DNA from: Mallotus nudiflorus
Lineage: Eukaryota > Streptophyta > Magnoliopsida > Malpighiales > Euphorbiaceae
Length of the DNA: 64,000 bases
Reading direction: 5' to 3'
Assembly (NCBI GenBank): GCA_947683625.1
Contig: CANTUR010000156.1
Span: 1,736,001 to 1,800,000 of the forward strand
Shown: in pieces, positions 24,342 through 37,280 of the stretch
How the letters are laid out: the number at the start of each line of letters is the position of its first letter
Numbering within the stretch: position 1 is the first letter of the stretch
Notes under the pieces: model-generated
Database searches by the model: none
Told to the model about the DNA's origin: nothing
Seen by the model: only the letters and a program-made list of their open reading frames with translations
Made by a program: the position numbers and the translations under genes

Positions 24342-25284
24342 ATGACTTCCCTGAACTCGTCATCTTCTTCTCTTTATTCTTCTTCTTCATTAACCACATC
24401 CAACACTACTTCATCATCTTTCATGCTTCCATCTTCTTCTCTATTCCATACACCCTCTACTAATGTCCAACAAACCTTCTCCATTAAATCAACTTCCAAA
24501 AACTATATCCCTTGGAAGTTGTAATTTACTCCTCTATTAAACTTCTACAATCTCCATGGAATCCTGAATGGTATTGAGAGCCCACCTCCAAAAGAAATTC
24601 TTAACTCCACCTCAAATGAAACTACCATAAATCTTGACTACCTTACATGGTTTCACAAGAATCAAATGCTATTTTCTTGGCTGCTTTCCTCCATCACAAA
24701 TGAGGTATATCCACATCTTATTGGACTTAACTCTTTATTCGAAGTTTGGCAAGCCTTGGCAACGGCTAACAGTGTTATAAGCCATGCCCAACAAACTTAG
24801 TTGCACATTGAATTGCATTATCTCTCCAAAGATGATAAATCTATCTTTCAGTATCTTTATCAAGCATAGGCAATTGCAGACTCTTTGACGTTGGCTGGTC
24901 AACCGTTCTCCTTTTCTGAATTTAATGCCATTATATTTCAAAAACTTGGCTCTGATTATAAAGGTATTGTCGGTGCTTTACAACAACGCACAGAGTCAAT
25001 TTCTTTCAATGAGTTACATGGGCAATTAATTGCCTATGAACTTCTTCTTCAATCTCAACAACCAATGGTGCCATCAGTCAATTCGGTTCAATATTCAAGT
25101 TCATTGCCAAATAGACCTCTCTTAAATCCTACCCGATCTGCACAGAAAGGTGGCCGATGTGGTTATCAAACTGTTGCGTGTCAAATATGTTGCCTCACCA
25201 ACCATTATGCTTTCACTTGCAGAAGACACTACAACTCTAATACCTCTTCCCACTCTCGGTCTGCTGGTTTTCCCTCAGCCTGAA
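24342..25284 (+). pseudogene. Copia A gag, degenerate
   Basis: Starts at ATG 24342 with a Ser/Thr-rich leader (MTSLNSSSSSLYSSSS), then VQQTFSIKSTSKNYIPWKL, a stop at 24522, and the gag (UBN2) core. The longest later open piece, 24885-25283, reads LTLAGQPFSFSEFNAIIFQK and ESISFNELHGQLIAYE. A zinc-knuckle-like CQICCLTNHYAFTC lies near 25180. Resembles Ale-type copia gag (inference). Confidence 0.85.
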
Positions 25285-25665
25285 AATATTCTGCCTCGAA
25301 CTTCACTTCATCAATAGTTTATATAGCAACAAATCTGACCAAAAGCACATCCTCATCAAGGCTTGCTATTTATAGTCCATATCATCGGTAGCCCATTTAA
25401 ACGAATGGCATCTAGACATGGGACGTATCATGTCATCCCCGACTTGTCATCCTTAAGCATCGCTGAAGACTACAAAGGTATGGGAAAATTATTTGTTAGT
25501 AATAGATATGGTGTTCCCATTTTAAATATTGGTCATAGTTTTTCCATAAAAAAATCTTACCCTAAAAAATGTCTTACACGTTCCCACCATTACTAAACCT
25601 TTCCTTTCTATTAAAAAATTATGCCGTGATAACAAATTTTTTGTTGAATTTCATGGTGATAATTG
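25285..25665 (+). pseudogene. Copia A protease region up to the copia B insertion
   Basis: Scattered frames read HVIPDLSSLSIAEDYKG and LFVSNRYGVPILNIGHS, typical of the stretch after the copia protease. It then reads LCRDNKFFVEFHGDN at the breakpoint. The sentence resumes at 35821 with CFVRDQVSKKTL. Confidence 0.8.
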
Positions 25666-27146
25666 TGTTAGTGATATGCACTAGGTCAATCATGCATGAC
25701 TATGTTTTGACTTTATCATTTTATTTAATAAAAAGACATTTTTCATTATTATTTTGTGTTATGATAATTACTAAGGTCATCAAGTATGTCACTTGATAGT
25801 AAAACGCTTAAATTAAATATGAGTTCTATTCAAATTATCCTTAGTCATAATAATATGTTATAACTAGTATGGTGTTGATTGATGATTATATTTTACTGAT
25901 AATGAATATGAGATATTAAGTCAACTCATAGGTACTTATTTGTATACTGGATTGACATATCATGAGAATACTACATAGATAATTGTCATAAGTAATTCTC
26001 ATCATAATAATATCGATTTAGTCCTTTGACCTTAAAATCATCATGTATTTCTACATAACTATTATATATTTTAACACAATCTAACATTATCTTTAACAAG
26101 ATGATTAAATAGATTGTTATTGGATATGTAATGAGTTATGTGAGGAATGTGAGTAATTGAGAAGGAATTTATCCCTCATTTAATATGAGTAAGATGTCTA
26201 TGGACCCCTTGATAAGATAGACTGAGGAAAATGCATAACCATGCTAAAGTGAATTGATAAAGAGTTATCATTCTTAGTTTACTTAGAGTCAAGAAATAAT
26301 ACGATTGAATTATATAAGGATGACATAAATTATGCCTTATATTCAATCAAGATATCATGTGACAAAAGGATTACAATATTTATTATAAATTAGGTTATGT
26401 CAGATTATTAACTTCACATGACTTGGGTAGTCATAATGTCTTGCTAGAGGCCACTTATGACTTGTAGGCCTAAATAGAGATTTAAGGCCCACTGCCAACG
26501 TCATGTGAACCTACAGGGTCACACACTTAGAATAGGCTTAAAAACGAAAATGGGTTTGAGAAGCCCAAATATGCTCTGTGAAAAAAATAGTTTATTTATT
26601 TAAGGTAAAAGTTATCTTAAATAAATAGAATATTATTTCTGATTTATTTTTACATGAAATTAGAATAATAATAATTGAGAAATTACCAAAAAGTTATTTT
26701 GGTAAGTAAAACCCTAATTAAAGGTTTATAAATATGTTATATTCTCTAAGGTTTCCTTAACTCAATCATTAGCCACCAAAATTCATTTTTCTCCTTTTAG
26801 AAAAACTAAAAAACAGAGTGTTTTTGTTCTTGATTTGTGAGAAATCAAGAGAAGTGTTAGCATACAAAGTTTTCATTTTAATCAAGGGTTGTTCGTGTGG
26901 ACGCTTGTGGAGGATAGATTCTTTTGGAGACATATTGATCCGAACTACCAAAATTAAAAGCTCGAGGTAAGGTGTCACCGGAGTGAACCTCCTCTCTACC
27001 TTTTAAAAATCTTACCTCTTCTACGCTTATGGTAAGATTTGAAAACTCTAGTTTTAAATCAATTAATCGAATTATTTGGATTTGGTTTAGGGTTTGTGAT
27101 TAAAAGTTTTAATTTTCACTGCATTTTTGAATCATGAAACCCAACA
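25666..27146 (+). repeat. Copia B 5' LTR
   Basis: Matches 34309-35815 along its length, including the CACATGACTTGGGTAGTCAT and GGTAAGGTGTCACCGGAGTG blocks. Short frames inside are not genes. Confidence 0.92.
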
Positions 27147-27147
27147 G

Positions 27148-27159
27148 TGATATCATAGC
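27148..27159 (+). other. Primer binding site, copia B
   Basis: TGATATCATAGC one base after the LTR, a two-base variant of TGGTATCAGAGC. Confidence 0.8.
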
Positions 27160-28820
27160 CACTTGTAATTCGATTAATTTGATTCTATATACATGTGATA
27201 TATATGTTTTTAAGTGATTCATTTTTGAAAGGAGTTTTCAAACAGTTTTATTTTTGTGACGTACTTTTAAATCTGTATGCAAACAACAGTAAATATTAAT
27301 TTGATTAATGTTTATAATTGTTTAATATGATTAAACAATAATCATAATTTTAATTTTCTGGTTTAAGTATTCTTTTTTATGAAAAACTGAATATGTATAT
27401 AGATTTTTGTCAAAGGGCGATCTGTTTAAGAGTTAAACAGATGATGCAAAATAAACTGTTTAAGTGTTAAATAGAATAAATCTATTTGGAAAAAATTAAT
27501 TATTCTGCAATATGGTTTATGAATAAATTAGGGTTTATGGTGGCGGCTATTTAAATGTTAACATAAGGGAAAACGATCTATTTTGAACAAATTAATCAGA
27601 TAGTAGTTTGATTACAAAAATTATTATCGTTTTAGGGTTTTTGGCAACAACTCATTCAAAAAGTTAAGGTAAATCATTTCCCGCCAAGGGGCACTGTCCC
27701 TAAAACCTTGCCAGGGGCACTACCCCCTTGACCCCTACTTGAGGCGCTGCCCCTTAACCCCATATGGATTTGTCACATAATTTATTTTTCATCATAATAA
27801 TTAAATTAATGTTTAATTTGATTTATTATGATATATATGTTTATTGTTAAATTCATTGTGCATAGCATGGCCCTTAAACCAATGTGATTGGATTTTGTTA
27901 TTTTATTTTATTAGCTTGTAATTTTTAAATATGGCCTACGAGTCATTTTATTTATTGTAATTATTTTATTTTATTAGATAGTAATAGAATAGTTTTAATT
28001 ACAATATGTAATGTAAATCAAGACCCAAGATGCAAATTCATGTTAGAGGCCCGCGATGGGGATCACAAGTGGGAGCCCAAGGATGAGGTACATGCTAGAA
28101 GATGAAGATCCAAAATTGAAGGCTCAATTTGTATTTGTAATATCACCTAGGTTTGACCTTTGATCTTTATATTGGCTTATGAAGATCAACTTAGTTATGG
28201 GCCATGCTATGTCACGTTTATCTTATTATATTAGTATGTTATACATGTGATGCCATGAGATGCCATGTATGAGATGTAATATAACAATAACTAGCTAAGA
28301 TAAAAACTATTTAAACCCTCATCTAATATTAAGTCATTAAAATGCCTCATATTAATTAACACTTATCAAGATTTGTATTGCTATATATAGGTGATGCCAA
28401 AGCATTGTATATAAAGCCATCTAAATAAGATAAGATGGATAATGGTGATATCCATATATTTGAATTGGTTAGAATTAACTAGGTTATTAAAACGATTTTA
28501 GACCTAAGGCATTTGATAGGATATGTCGATATATGTGATATCATATAATTATCCAAGAATCACATGAGATATAATTGGTAAAGTGTTACCTACCTAAATC
28601 GCCACACTTTAAGTGATAAGCCAAAGCTTACTTAAAGTAGGGTGAAATATGGATCTTGGCCCATTAAGAAATTTCAATTGTTAAAATTATTTTGAGGGTT
28701 TTATTATTTATGAAAATTTAGTAGGAGTTTTCTTATTCCTCTTTCATAATAAAATTGAATGTACTCTATATATATTTGTTGTATATAATGAAATCAAACA
28801 CTACACCTACCATATCAATG
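27160..28820 (+). other. Untranslated leader of copia B
   Basis: No coding frame in ~1.65 kb. At 27683-27762 there are three near-copies of a C-rich motif (GGGGCACTGTCCCT, GGGGCACTACCCCC, GGCGCTGCCCC), the most GC-rich stretch nearby and able to form hairpins. It may be a packaging or leader structure; this is inference. Confidence 0.55.
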
Positions 28821-29091
28821 TGATTGATCCTTAAGAAGGATAAGCTAAATGAGACTAAATTTCTTGATTGGTACAGAAACCTAAGAATTGTTATTAGGTA
28901 AGAAAGAAAGGAATATATCCTTGATCAACCCATCCCAGAGGAACCAGCTGCTAATGCTCCTAGAGCACAAAAGGATGCTTATAGTAAGCATCTCAATGAT
29001 TCAGTTGATGTCACTTATCTCATACTTGGATGCATGGAATCTGAGCTTCAAAAGCAATTGATGGAAATGGAGGCTTATACTATGATAGGCT
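28821..29091 (+). pseudogene. Copia B gag, first part
   Basis: Reads KFLDWYRNLRIV, then LDQPIPEEPAANAPRAQKDA and VTYLILGCMESELQKQL up to EAYTMIG, where the solo LTR enters. This is the N-terminal gag (UBN2) domain. A TAA at about 28900 breaks it. Confidence 0.82.
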
Positions 29092-30629
29092 TGTTGGGTT
29101 CCGTGATACAAACGTAATGAAAAATTAAAAAATTTATCACGTTCCTAAACTTGGATCCATGTAATTTGACTACCTGATTAAATCTAAGGTTTCAAGAATC
29201 TCACCAAAATGCAGAAGAGGTAAGATTTTCTAGAAGGATGAGAGGAGGTTCACACTGATGACACCTTACGTTGAGATTTTTGCTTTGGTTGTTTGGATCT
29301 AGACGTCTCCAAAAGGATGCATCCTCTATAGGTATCCACATGAACAACCCTTCATAAAAAAAATTAAAGTGTGTGCTAGCAACTTTCTTGGTTGTCTCAT
29401 AAATCAAGAACAAAAGAAAAACTCTGTGTTTATTTTCTAAGAAGAGAGAAAATGAATTTGGAGGCAGGAAAAACTAGTGAGTTAAACCCTAGAGAACATA
29501 ACATATTTATAGACTCCAAATTAGGGTTTCACCTACCAATGACCTTTTGGTAATTTCTCATTTATTATATTCTAATTTTGTTTTAAAATTAAATAAAAAA
29601 TAATATCTTATTTATTTATTTAAAACAACATTTATCTTAAATAAATAAATAAATAAATAAAACACTTTAAATATTTATTTCCATAGAGTTTATTTTGGGC
29701 TTATTAAACCCATAATAGTTTTGGGCTTGTTCTAAGTGTGTGACCCTGTAGGTTTACATAACATTGTCAGTGGGCCTAAATCTCTGTTTAGGCCTACAAG
29801 TCATAAGTGGCCTCTAGCAAGACATTATGACTACCCAAGTTATATGAAGTAAATAATCTGACATAACCTAATTACAATGAATTTTATCATCCCTTTATCA
29901 CATGATATCTTAATTGAACATAAGGCATAGAATGTCATCCTTATATAGTTCAATATTATGACTTGATTCTAAGTAGACTGAAAATGATAACTCTTTATCA
30001 ATTCATTTCAGCATGGCCATGCATTTTCCTTCAGTCTATCTCATCAAGGGGCCTATAGATATCTTTCTCATATTAATGAGGGATAAATTCCTTCTGAATC
30101 ACTTACATTCCTCATATAACTAATTTCATATCCAACAACATCCTATTTAATCGTCCGATTAAAGACAATGTTAGATGTGTCAAAACATAAAATGGTTATA
30201 TAGAAATCCATGACAATTTCAAGGTCAAAGGACCAAAATAAAATTACAGTTATGAGAAATACTTATGATAATAATCTATGTAGTATTTTCATAATGCGTT
30301 AATCTAGTACATGATCTCTTATCATGTACCTATGGGTTGACTTAATATCTCATATTCATGATTAGTAAAATATAACCATCAGTCAACATCATACTAGCCT
30401 TAATACTTTAATATTTATATAATGAATAAATGGCTAGGGATAATTAGAATAGAACTCTTATTTTAATCTAAGGGTTTTACTATCAAGTCACATACTTGAT
30501 GGTCTTAGTAAGAATTAACCATTCATATAATTATCATAAAATCAAATGATAATGAAATACCTCTTTATTAATAAAATAAGAAAGTTAATACATAATCACA
30601 AATGATTGACCTAGTGCATATCACTAACA
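29092..30629 (-). mobile_element. Solo LTR of the copia B family inside copia B gag
   Basis: Minus-strand LTR starting TGTTGGGTTCC and ending GATATGCACTAGG-type sequence in reverse, closing with CACTAACA at 30629. It is the same family as the copia B LTRs and nearly the same as 53724-55255. Flanks AGGCT and AAGCC are compatible with a 5-bp duplication of AGGCC that has suffered one C-to-T and one G-to-A change. Gag resumes at once with HLKEMFQEKGRIERF. Confidence 0.88.
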
Positions 30630-31150
30630 AAGCCATCTCAAGGAAATGTTCCAAGAGAAAGGTAGAATTGAAAGGTTCAATACCATCAGGGAATTACTCT
30701 CCTACAAGTTGACTACTAGCGGCTTTGTCAGTCCCCATGTTCTCAAGATGAAAGGTCATCTTGAACACTTGGACAAGCTTGGTCTCAAGATTGAACAAGA
30801 ATTGGCTATTGATATGATTCTTTAATCTTTGCCTGAAGCTTATGATGGTTTCATCATGAATTTCAATATGCATAGTATGGACAAAACTATTTCAAAGTTG
30901 CATGAGATGCTTAAAACTACTAAAAATCCCATCAAGAATTCCACCAAGGATGTTCTAATGGTCAATAAGGGAAAGAGTATGAAAAAATTTATAATTAGAA
31001 AAGGCAAGGGCAAGGCTCCCAAAGGCTTTCAAAAGCCAAAACCAAAGCCCAAGCCCAAGTTTAAAGCTGAACCCCAAGCAAAGCCATGAAAGGAGGGAAT
31101 ATACTTTTTCTGCAATGAACCAGGTCATTGAAAAAGAAATTGCAAGCTAT
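30630..31150 (+). pseudogene. Copia B gag, second part
   Basis: Continues HLKEMFQEKGRIERFN, KMKGHLEHLDKLGLKIEQEL and SLPEAYDGFIMNFNMHSMDK. A Lys/Pro-rich basic run follows (KPKPKPKPKFKAEP, near 31035-31089). The zinc knuckle at 31105-31145 has lost its first Cys (YFFC) and has a stop in place of Trp. Gag would bind element RNA. Confidence 0.88.
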
Positions 31151-31204
31151 ATTTGAATGATCTGAATAAGAATAATGGTCGTGCGACTACCTCTTCAGTT
31201 ATTC

Positions 31205-32560
31205 ATGTTATAGAAATTAATTTATCTACTTTTGATTCTTGGGTATTAGATATTGGATCAAGATCTCACATTTGTATTAATATGCAGGGTTTAAAAAGGA
31301 GTAGATCATTGGCTAAAGGGGAAGTGGACCTACGAGTTGGCAATGGAGCAAGAGTTGTTGCTTTAGTTGTAGGGATTTATGAGTTAACTTTGCTTAGTGG
31401 ACTTATTTTAAATTTAGAAAATTGTTATTATGTGCCTACTATATGTAGGAATATTATTTCTATTTCTTGTTTGGACAAGAAAGGATTTGAATTTATTATT
31501 AAGAATAATAAATGCAATATATATCATGATAACGTTTTTTATGGATTTGCTCCACACACTAGTGGTCTTTGTGTTCTAAATGTTGAAGACACTAATGAAA
31601 TGTCAATCTATAACATTAATACAAAGAAGTTTAAATCTAATGATTTAAACACCACCTATCTCTGGCATTATCATTTAGGCCACATAAATGAGAAACGCAT
31701 TTCAAAGCTTCACCAAAATGAGCTTTTGAATTCATTTGATTATGAATCATTTGAAACATGTGGATCTTGTTTACTATGAAAAATGACTAAAACACCTTTT
31801 ACTGAAAAAGGTGAGAGAGCTAATGATTTATTGGGCCTTATACATTTAGATGTATGTGGGCCATTAAACTTAACTGCTAGAGGAGGATTCCAGTACTCAT
31901 CTCTTTCATAGATGATTTCAGTAGATATGGCTATGTTTATCTAATGAAATATAAATATAAATCTTTTGAAAAGTTCAAAGTTTTCAAGAATGAAGTACAA
32001 AACCAACTTGGTAAAAATATTAAAACATTAAGATCTGATCGAGGTGGTGAATATTTAAGCCAAGAATTTGTAGATCATCTGAAAGATTGTGGGATTATTT
32101 CACAATTGACTCCTCCAAGTACACCACAATTAAATGGTTTGTCTAAATGGAGAAATCAGACTTTTTAGGGATGATGAGTCAATCTAATCTTCTAATATCT
32201 TTTTAGGGATATGCTTTAGAAACTATTGCACTCATTTTGAATAGAGTTCCAATAAAGGTAGTTAAAAAGAAACCATATGAGATGTGGACTGGAAAACCTC
32301 CCAATTTGTCTTTTCTCAAGATTTGGGGATGTGATGCTTATATGAAGTGTCAAATCTCAGATAAACTAGCACATAAATTTGATAAATGCCTTTTTGTGGG
32401 ATATCCTAAAGAAACTAAAGGATATTATTTTTATAATGCTTTTGAGAACAAAGTGTTTATTGCTCAAAATGGTGTATTTTTAGAAAGAGAATTTTTTTCC
32501 AAAGGATCTAGCAGGAGCACAATCCAACTTAAAGAAATTCAAGACCTATAAAATAGCATT
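31205..32560 (+). pseudogene. Copia B protease and integrase, degenerate
   Basis: Protease: STFDSWVLDIGSRSHIC near 31230, with DIG where DSG or DTG is needed, so likely inactive. GAG-pre-integrase: LWHYHLGHINEKRISKL near 31660, ending ETCGSCLL. Integrase core: LIHLDVCGPLNLTARGG near 31840, a shift, then LRSDRGGEYLSQEFVDHLKD near 32030 and TPQLNGLSKWRNQTF. The 32237-32551 piece (MNRVPIKVVKKKPYEMWTGK, LKIWGCDAY) is the integrase C-terminal region. Confidence 0.88.
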
Positions 32561-32699
32561 GTACCAAGTATAGAACCACAGCTGGATCAATAAGTAACTG
32601 TTGGACCTACACAAGTACCAGAAGGCCTAAGAAGATCTGGTAGGACACATCAAATCCCAATGAGATATGGATTTCTCATAACTGAAGATAATGATGTGT

Positions 32700-34260
32700 T
32701 GATTGTGGATCAAAGTGGGCCCACATCCTATCAAGAGGCTATAAATAGTCCTAACTCTGAGAAATGGCTAGAAGCCATGAAATCAGAAATGTAATCTATG
32801 TATAATAATCAAGTTTGGACCTTGATTGACCTAACTAATGGCTTAAAAACTATTGGATGCAAATGGGTTTTTAAAAAGAAAATAGACATGGATGGCAATG
32901 TGCATACCTTTAAGGCAAGACTGGTGGCAAAGGATTTCAAACAAACACAGGGTATAGACTATGATGAAACCTTTTCACCAATTGCTATGCTGAAATCTAT
33001 TCAAATTCTCCTTGTTGTAGTTGCATACTATAATTATGAGATATGGAAAATGGATGCCAAAATAACATTTCTTAATGGAAACCTACTTAAGGATGTGTAC
33101 ATGACATAGCCAGAGGGTTTTGTCAATCCAGAGAATTCTGGAAAGGTATGCAAGCTTTAAAAGTCCATTTATGGACCGAAGCAAGCATCTTAGAGTCGGA
33201 ATCTTCACTTTGATGAAGCAGTCAAAGAGTTTGGCTTTATTAAGAATGAAGATGAACCTTGTGTTTACAAGAAGGTTAGTGGGAGCGCAGTTTTTAGTGC
33301 TGTATGTTGATGACATACTACTTATTGGAAATTATATCCCTATTTTACAAAATGTTAAATCATGGCTAAGGAATTTTTTTCAATGAAAGACTTGGATGAA
33401 GCCACTTATATATTAGGCATCAAGACTATGTAGATAGATCTAAAAGACTTATTAACCTAAGTCAGAGCACTTACATTGATAAGGTATTGAACAAGTTTAG
33501 CATGCAAGACTCTAAAAGAGGATTCTTGCCAATGTCATATGGCATTAGTCTCAGCAAGACTCAGCGTCCTATGAAATAAGATAAGCGAGATCGTATAAGT
33601 AAGATTCCATATGCTTATGCTATTGGATCTATCATGTATGCAATGTTGTGTACTTGACTTGATGTTTCATATGCCTTAAGCACAATAAGCAGATACTAGT
33701 CAGACCTAAATGAAAGTCACTAGATAGTAGTTAAAAATATCCTTAAGTACTTGAGAAGAACTAAGGATGCATTTTTATTGTATGGTGGTAAAGAAGATGT
33801 GCTAGTTGTAAATGGTTATATGGATGCCAACTTCCAAACTGATAAGGATGATTTTTTTATCACAGTCAGGTTATATGTTTTGTTTGAATGGAGGTGTAGT
33901 GAGCTGGAGAAGTTCCAAGCAAGACACCATTGTTGATTCTACTACAGAAGCTGAGTACATAGCTGCCTCAAAAGTAGCTAATAAGGTTATTTGGATCAAG
34001 AAGTTCATAACTGGACTAGGTGTTATTCCTAGTATATCAGATCCAATGAACTTATATTATGATAATAATGGAGCTATAACTTAAGCTAAGGAGCCCAAAT
34101 CACATCAGAGATCTAAACACATACTCAGACATTATCATCTCATTCGAGAAATCATTGAGAGAGGAGACATGAAGATTTGCAGAGTACCCACAAATGATAA
34201 TGTTACTGATCCATTGACTAAGCCTCTTCCATAGCCTAAGCATAATAGTCATACTAGGTC
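32700..34260 (+). pseudogene. Copia B reverse transcriptase and RNase H, degenerate
   Basis: RT starts near 32760 (EKWLEAMKSEM, stop, YNNQVWTLIDL). It reads IGCKWVFKKKIDMDGNV, KARLVAKDFKQTQGIDYDET and KMDAKITFLNGNL. Catalytic YVDD is intact at 33303-33314. RNase H reads TEAEYIAASKVANKVIWIKK near 33945, YYDNNGAIT near 34060, and then VTDPLTKPLP near 34205. The polypurine tract AAGTGGGAGA abuts the 3' LTR at 34309. There are several frame changes between 33115 and 33760. Confidence 0.9.
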
Positions 34261-34308
34261 CATGGGTATTAGTTTTAATATAGATTGGGCCTAGTGCAAG
34301 TGGGAGAT

Positions 34309-35815
34309 TGTTAGTGATATGCACTAGGTCAATCATGCATGACCATGTTTTGACTTCATCATTTTATTTAATAAAGATGCATTTTTCATTATCATTTAAT
34401 GTTATGATAATTACTTGAATAGTCAATTATCCCTAGGTCATCAAGTATGTGACTTGATAGTAAAACCCTTAGATTACATATGAGTTTTATTCAAATTATC
34501 CTTAGTTATAACAATATTTTATGGCTAGTATGATGTTGATTGATGATTATGTTTTATTGATCATGAATATGAGATATTAAGTCAACTTATAGGTACTCAT
34601 TTAGGAAATAATGTACTAGATTGACCCATCATGAGAATACTACATAGATAATTGTCATAAGTAATTCTCATTATAATAATATTGATTTAGTCCTTTGACC
34701 TTGAAATCATCATGGATTTCTATATAACTATTATATATTTTGACACAATCTAGCATTGTCTTTAACAGGGTGATTAAATAGATTATTATTGGATATGTAA
34801 TGAGTTATGTGAGGAATGTGAGTGATTGAGAAGTAATTTTTCCCTCATTTAATGTGAGTAAGATATCTATGGGCCCCTTGATAAGATAGATTGAGGAAAA
34901 TGCATGGCCATGCTAAAGTGAATTGATAAAGAGTTATCATTCTCAGTTTACTTAGAGTTAAGAAATAATATGATTGAATTATATAAGGATGATAGAAACT
35001 ATGCCTTATATTCAATCAAGATATCATGTGACAAAGGGATTACAATATTTATTATAAATTAGGTTATGTCAGATTATTAACTTCACATGACTTGGGTAGT
35101 CATAATGTCTTGCTAGAGGCCACTTATGACTTGTAGGCCTAAATAGAGATTTAAGGCCCACTGCCAACGTCATGTGAACCTACAGGGTCACACACTTAGA
35201 ACATGCCTAAAAATGGATATGGTTTTGACAAGCCCAAATATGCTCTGTGAAAAAAATAGTTTATTTATTTAAGGTAAAGGTTATCTTAAATAAATAGAAT
35301 ATTATTTTTTATTTATTTTTACATGAAATCAGAACAATAATAATTGAGAAATTACCAAAAAGTTATTTTGGTAAGTAAAACCCTAATTAGAGGTCTATAA
35401 ATATGTTATAGTCTTTAGGGTTTCACTAATTTAATCATTAGCCACCAAAAATTATTTTTCTCCTCTTAGAAAAACTAAAACACATAGTGATTTTGTTTTT
35501 GATTTGTGAGAAATAAAGAGAAGTGCTAGCACATAAAGTTTTCATTTTAATTAAGGGCTGTTCATGTGGACACTTGTGGATGATGGATTCTTTTAGAGAT
35601 ATCTTGGTCCGAACTACCAAAATCAAAAGCTCGAGGTAAGGTGTCACCGGAGTGAACCTCCTTTATGCTTTTCAGAAATCTTGCCTCTTCTATACTAGTG
35701 GTAAGATTTGAAAACCCTAGTTTTAAATCAATTAACCAAATTACTTGGATATGATTTAAGGTTTGTGATTAAAAGTAATAATTTTTGCTGCGTTTTTGAA
35801 TCACAAAACCCAACA
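34309..35815 (+). repeat. Copia B 3' LTR
   Basis: Starts TGTTAGTGATATGCAC and ends CACAAAACCCAACA. Counterpart of 25666-27146. Confidence 0.92.
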
Positions 35816-36600
35816 CATTGCTTTGTCAGAGATCAGGTTTCTAAAAAGACTCTCATTTGATGAACAAGTGAACTTGGACTCTAGAAAATCAAGGGCATGA
35901 TTCCATCATCTAGTTTTATAGAGTTGAGGTGTTTTTTGCAATCTTGGAAGATTGACATGCTCAGCTTGGACATCTAAATTTTTTTACATTTCAACATTTG
36001 ATTAGGCATTTTCATTTACCATGTTCTTCAAATAAACTGTTCCACATAAATGTGAAGCTTATTGCTTAGGAAAACTTTATCATGTTTCTTTATATTTAAC
36101 TTATAATCATATTAGGACACCATTACAACTAATACATTCAGATGTATGGGGTCTTGCACCCTTGAATTCTTTTTCAAATTTTAAATATTTTGTCATTTTT
36201 ATTGATGACTACTCGCAATTCACTTGGCTATATTTGATTAAAACTAAAAGTGATGTTCCTATGATTTTTAAAAAAGTTTAGCTTCTAGTTGAAAAACAAT
36301 TTGATTCCAAAATTAAAGCATTTAATTCGGATTAAGGAGGTGAGTATCGTCCTCTTCATTAATATTTTCAAAATAATGGAATTATTCATCATATCTCTTG
36401 TCCACACACTCATGAACAAAAATAGTATTGTTGAATGCAAAATTCATAGTATTATTGATATTGGTCTATCACTTTTATGACATAGTGGGGCTCTTTTTAA
36501 ATTTTGGGAATTTGCTTTTGAAACATATATTTTTTAATAAATAGATTGCTTATGACTTCTCTACATAATCAAATTCCTTACCAAAAATTATTTAACCACA
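35816..36600 (+). pseudogene. Copia A GAG-pre-integrase and integrase, degenerate
   Basis: Resumes the interrupted copia A pol: CFVRDQVSKKTL, then LIHSDVWGLAPLNSFSNFKY near 36130 (first catalytic Asp) and FVIFIDDYSQFTWLYLIK. A GGEYR-type second Asp region is near 36330, preceded by a stop. No complete frame remains. Confidence 0.82.
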
Positions 36601-37280
36601 TCCCTAATTACTCTTTTCTTTGAACCTTTCAATGTGCAATTTACCTTTTATTATGACCTTACAGCAAAATAATTTTTCATATAGGTCAAAACAATGCATT
36701 TTCTTAGGATATTCTCACCATCACTTAGGCAATATATGTTTTGACAAAGACACATGAAAAATTAATGTGGCTAGACATGTGGAATTTGATGAACAATTTT
36801 TTCCATTTCACCAAGTGCCAAAACTACACTTTTCAATGCCAGGCCCACAAGCCCAATCAAGTCCATGGTTGCAAGTTATGTATCCTCTTCTAAGTTCATT
36901 GACTCCTCAAGGTAAAGTCTTCTTCTCCCCCTCAAATTCTATCTTATCCTATATTCCTAACTCTACTGATATCCCATCATCTCAATCCAACTTGCCAATT
37001 CTTCACTCACCCTTATCCTCCAACACTCGAACCACTACTGCCTTATCTTCCTCATCTCTACTAAAACCACCCATATTCAATCCCACCGGTATCAATTTAA
37101 TTATTGATCTTCATCCAAACTAACCTAGAATCACCCAAAAATAACTACCTTCTCATACCCATACACATCCCATGTAACTTTGACAAACAACCTTAAATTG
37201 AAAACTAACTGCTCATCTTACCGCCACTAATCTTACACCTCTCCTTAAACCTACTTGTTTCTCTCAAGCATAACATATAT
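36600..37280 (+). pseudogene. Copia A integrase-RT linker
   Basis: An open piece at 36767-37123 is Ser/Pro/Leu-rich low-complexity sequence (HFSMPGPQAQSSPWL, TDIPSSQSNLPILHS). This is usual for the variable linker between integrase and RT in copia. No separate gene is implied. Confidence 0.7.

Larger units (their letters stand above)
25666..35815 (+). mobile_element. Copia element B, nested in copia A
   Basis: LTRs 25666-27146 and 34309-35815 (about 1.5 kb) start TGTTAGTGATATGCAC and end AAACCCAACA. They are flanked by AATTG (25661-25665) and CATTG (35816-35820), a 5-bp target duplication with one change. Removing B rejoins the copia A pol sentence. The internal region has a ~1.65-kb leader, gag split by a solo LTR of the same family, protease, integrase, RT and RNase H. 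Stops and shifts make it non-autonomous now. Confidence 0.93.
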
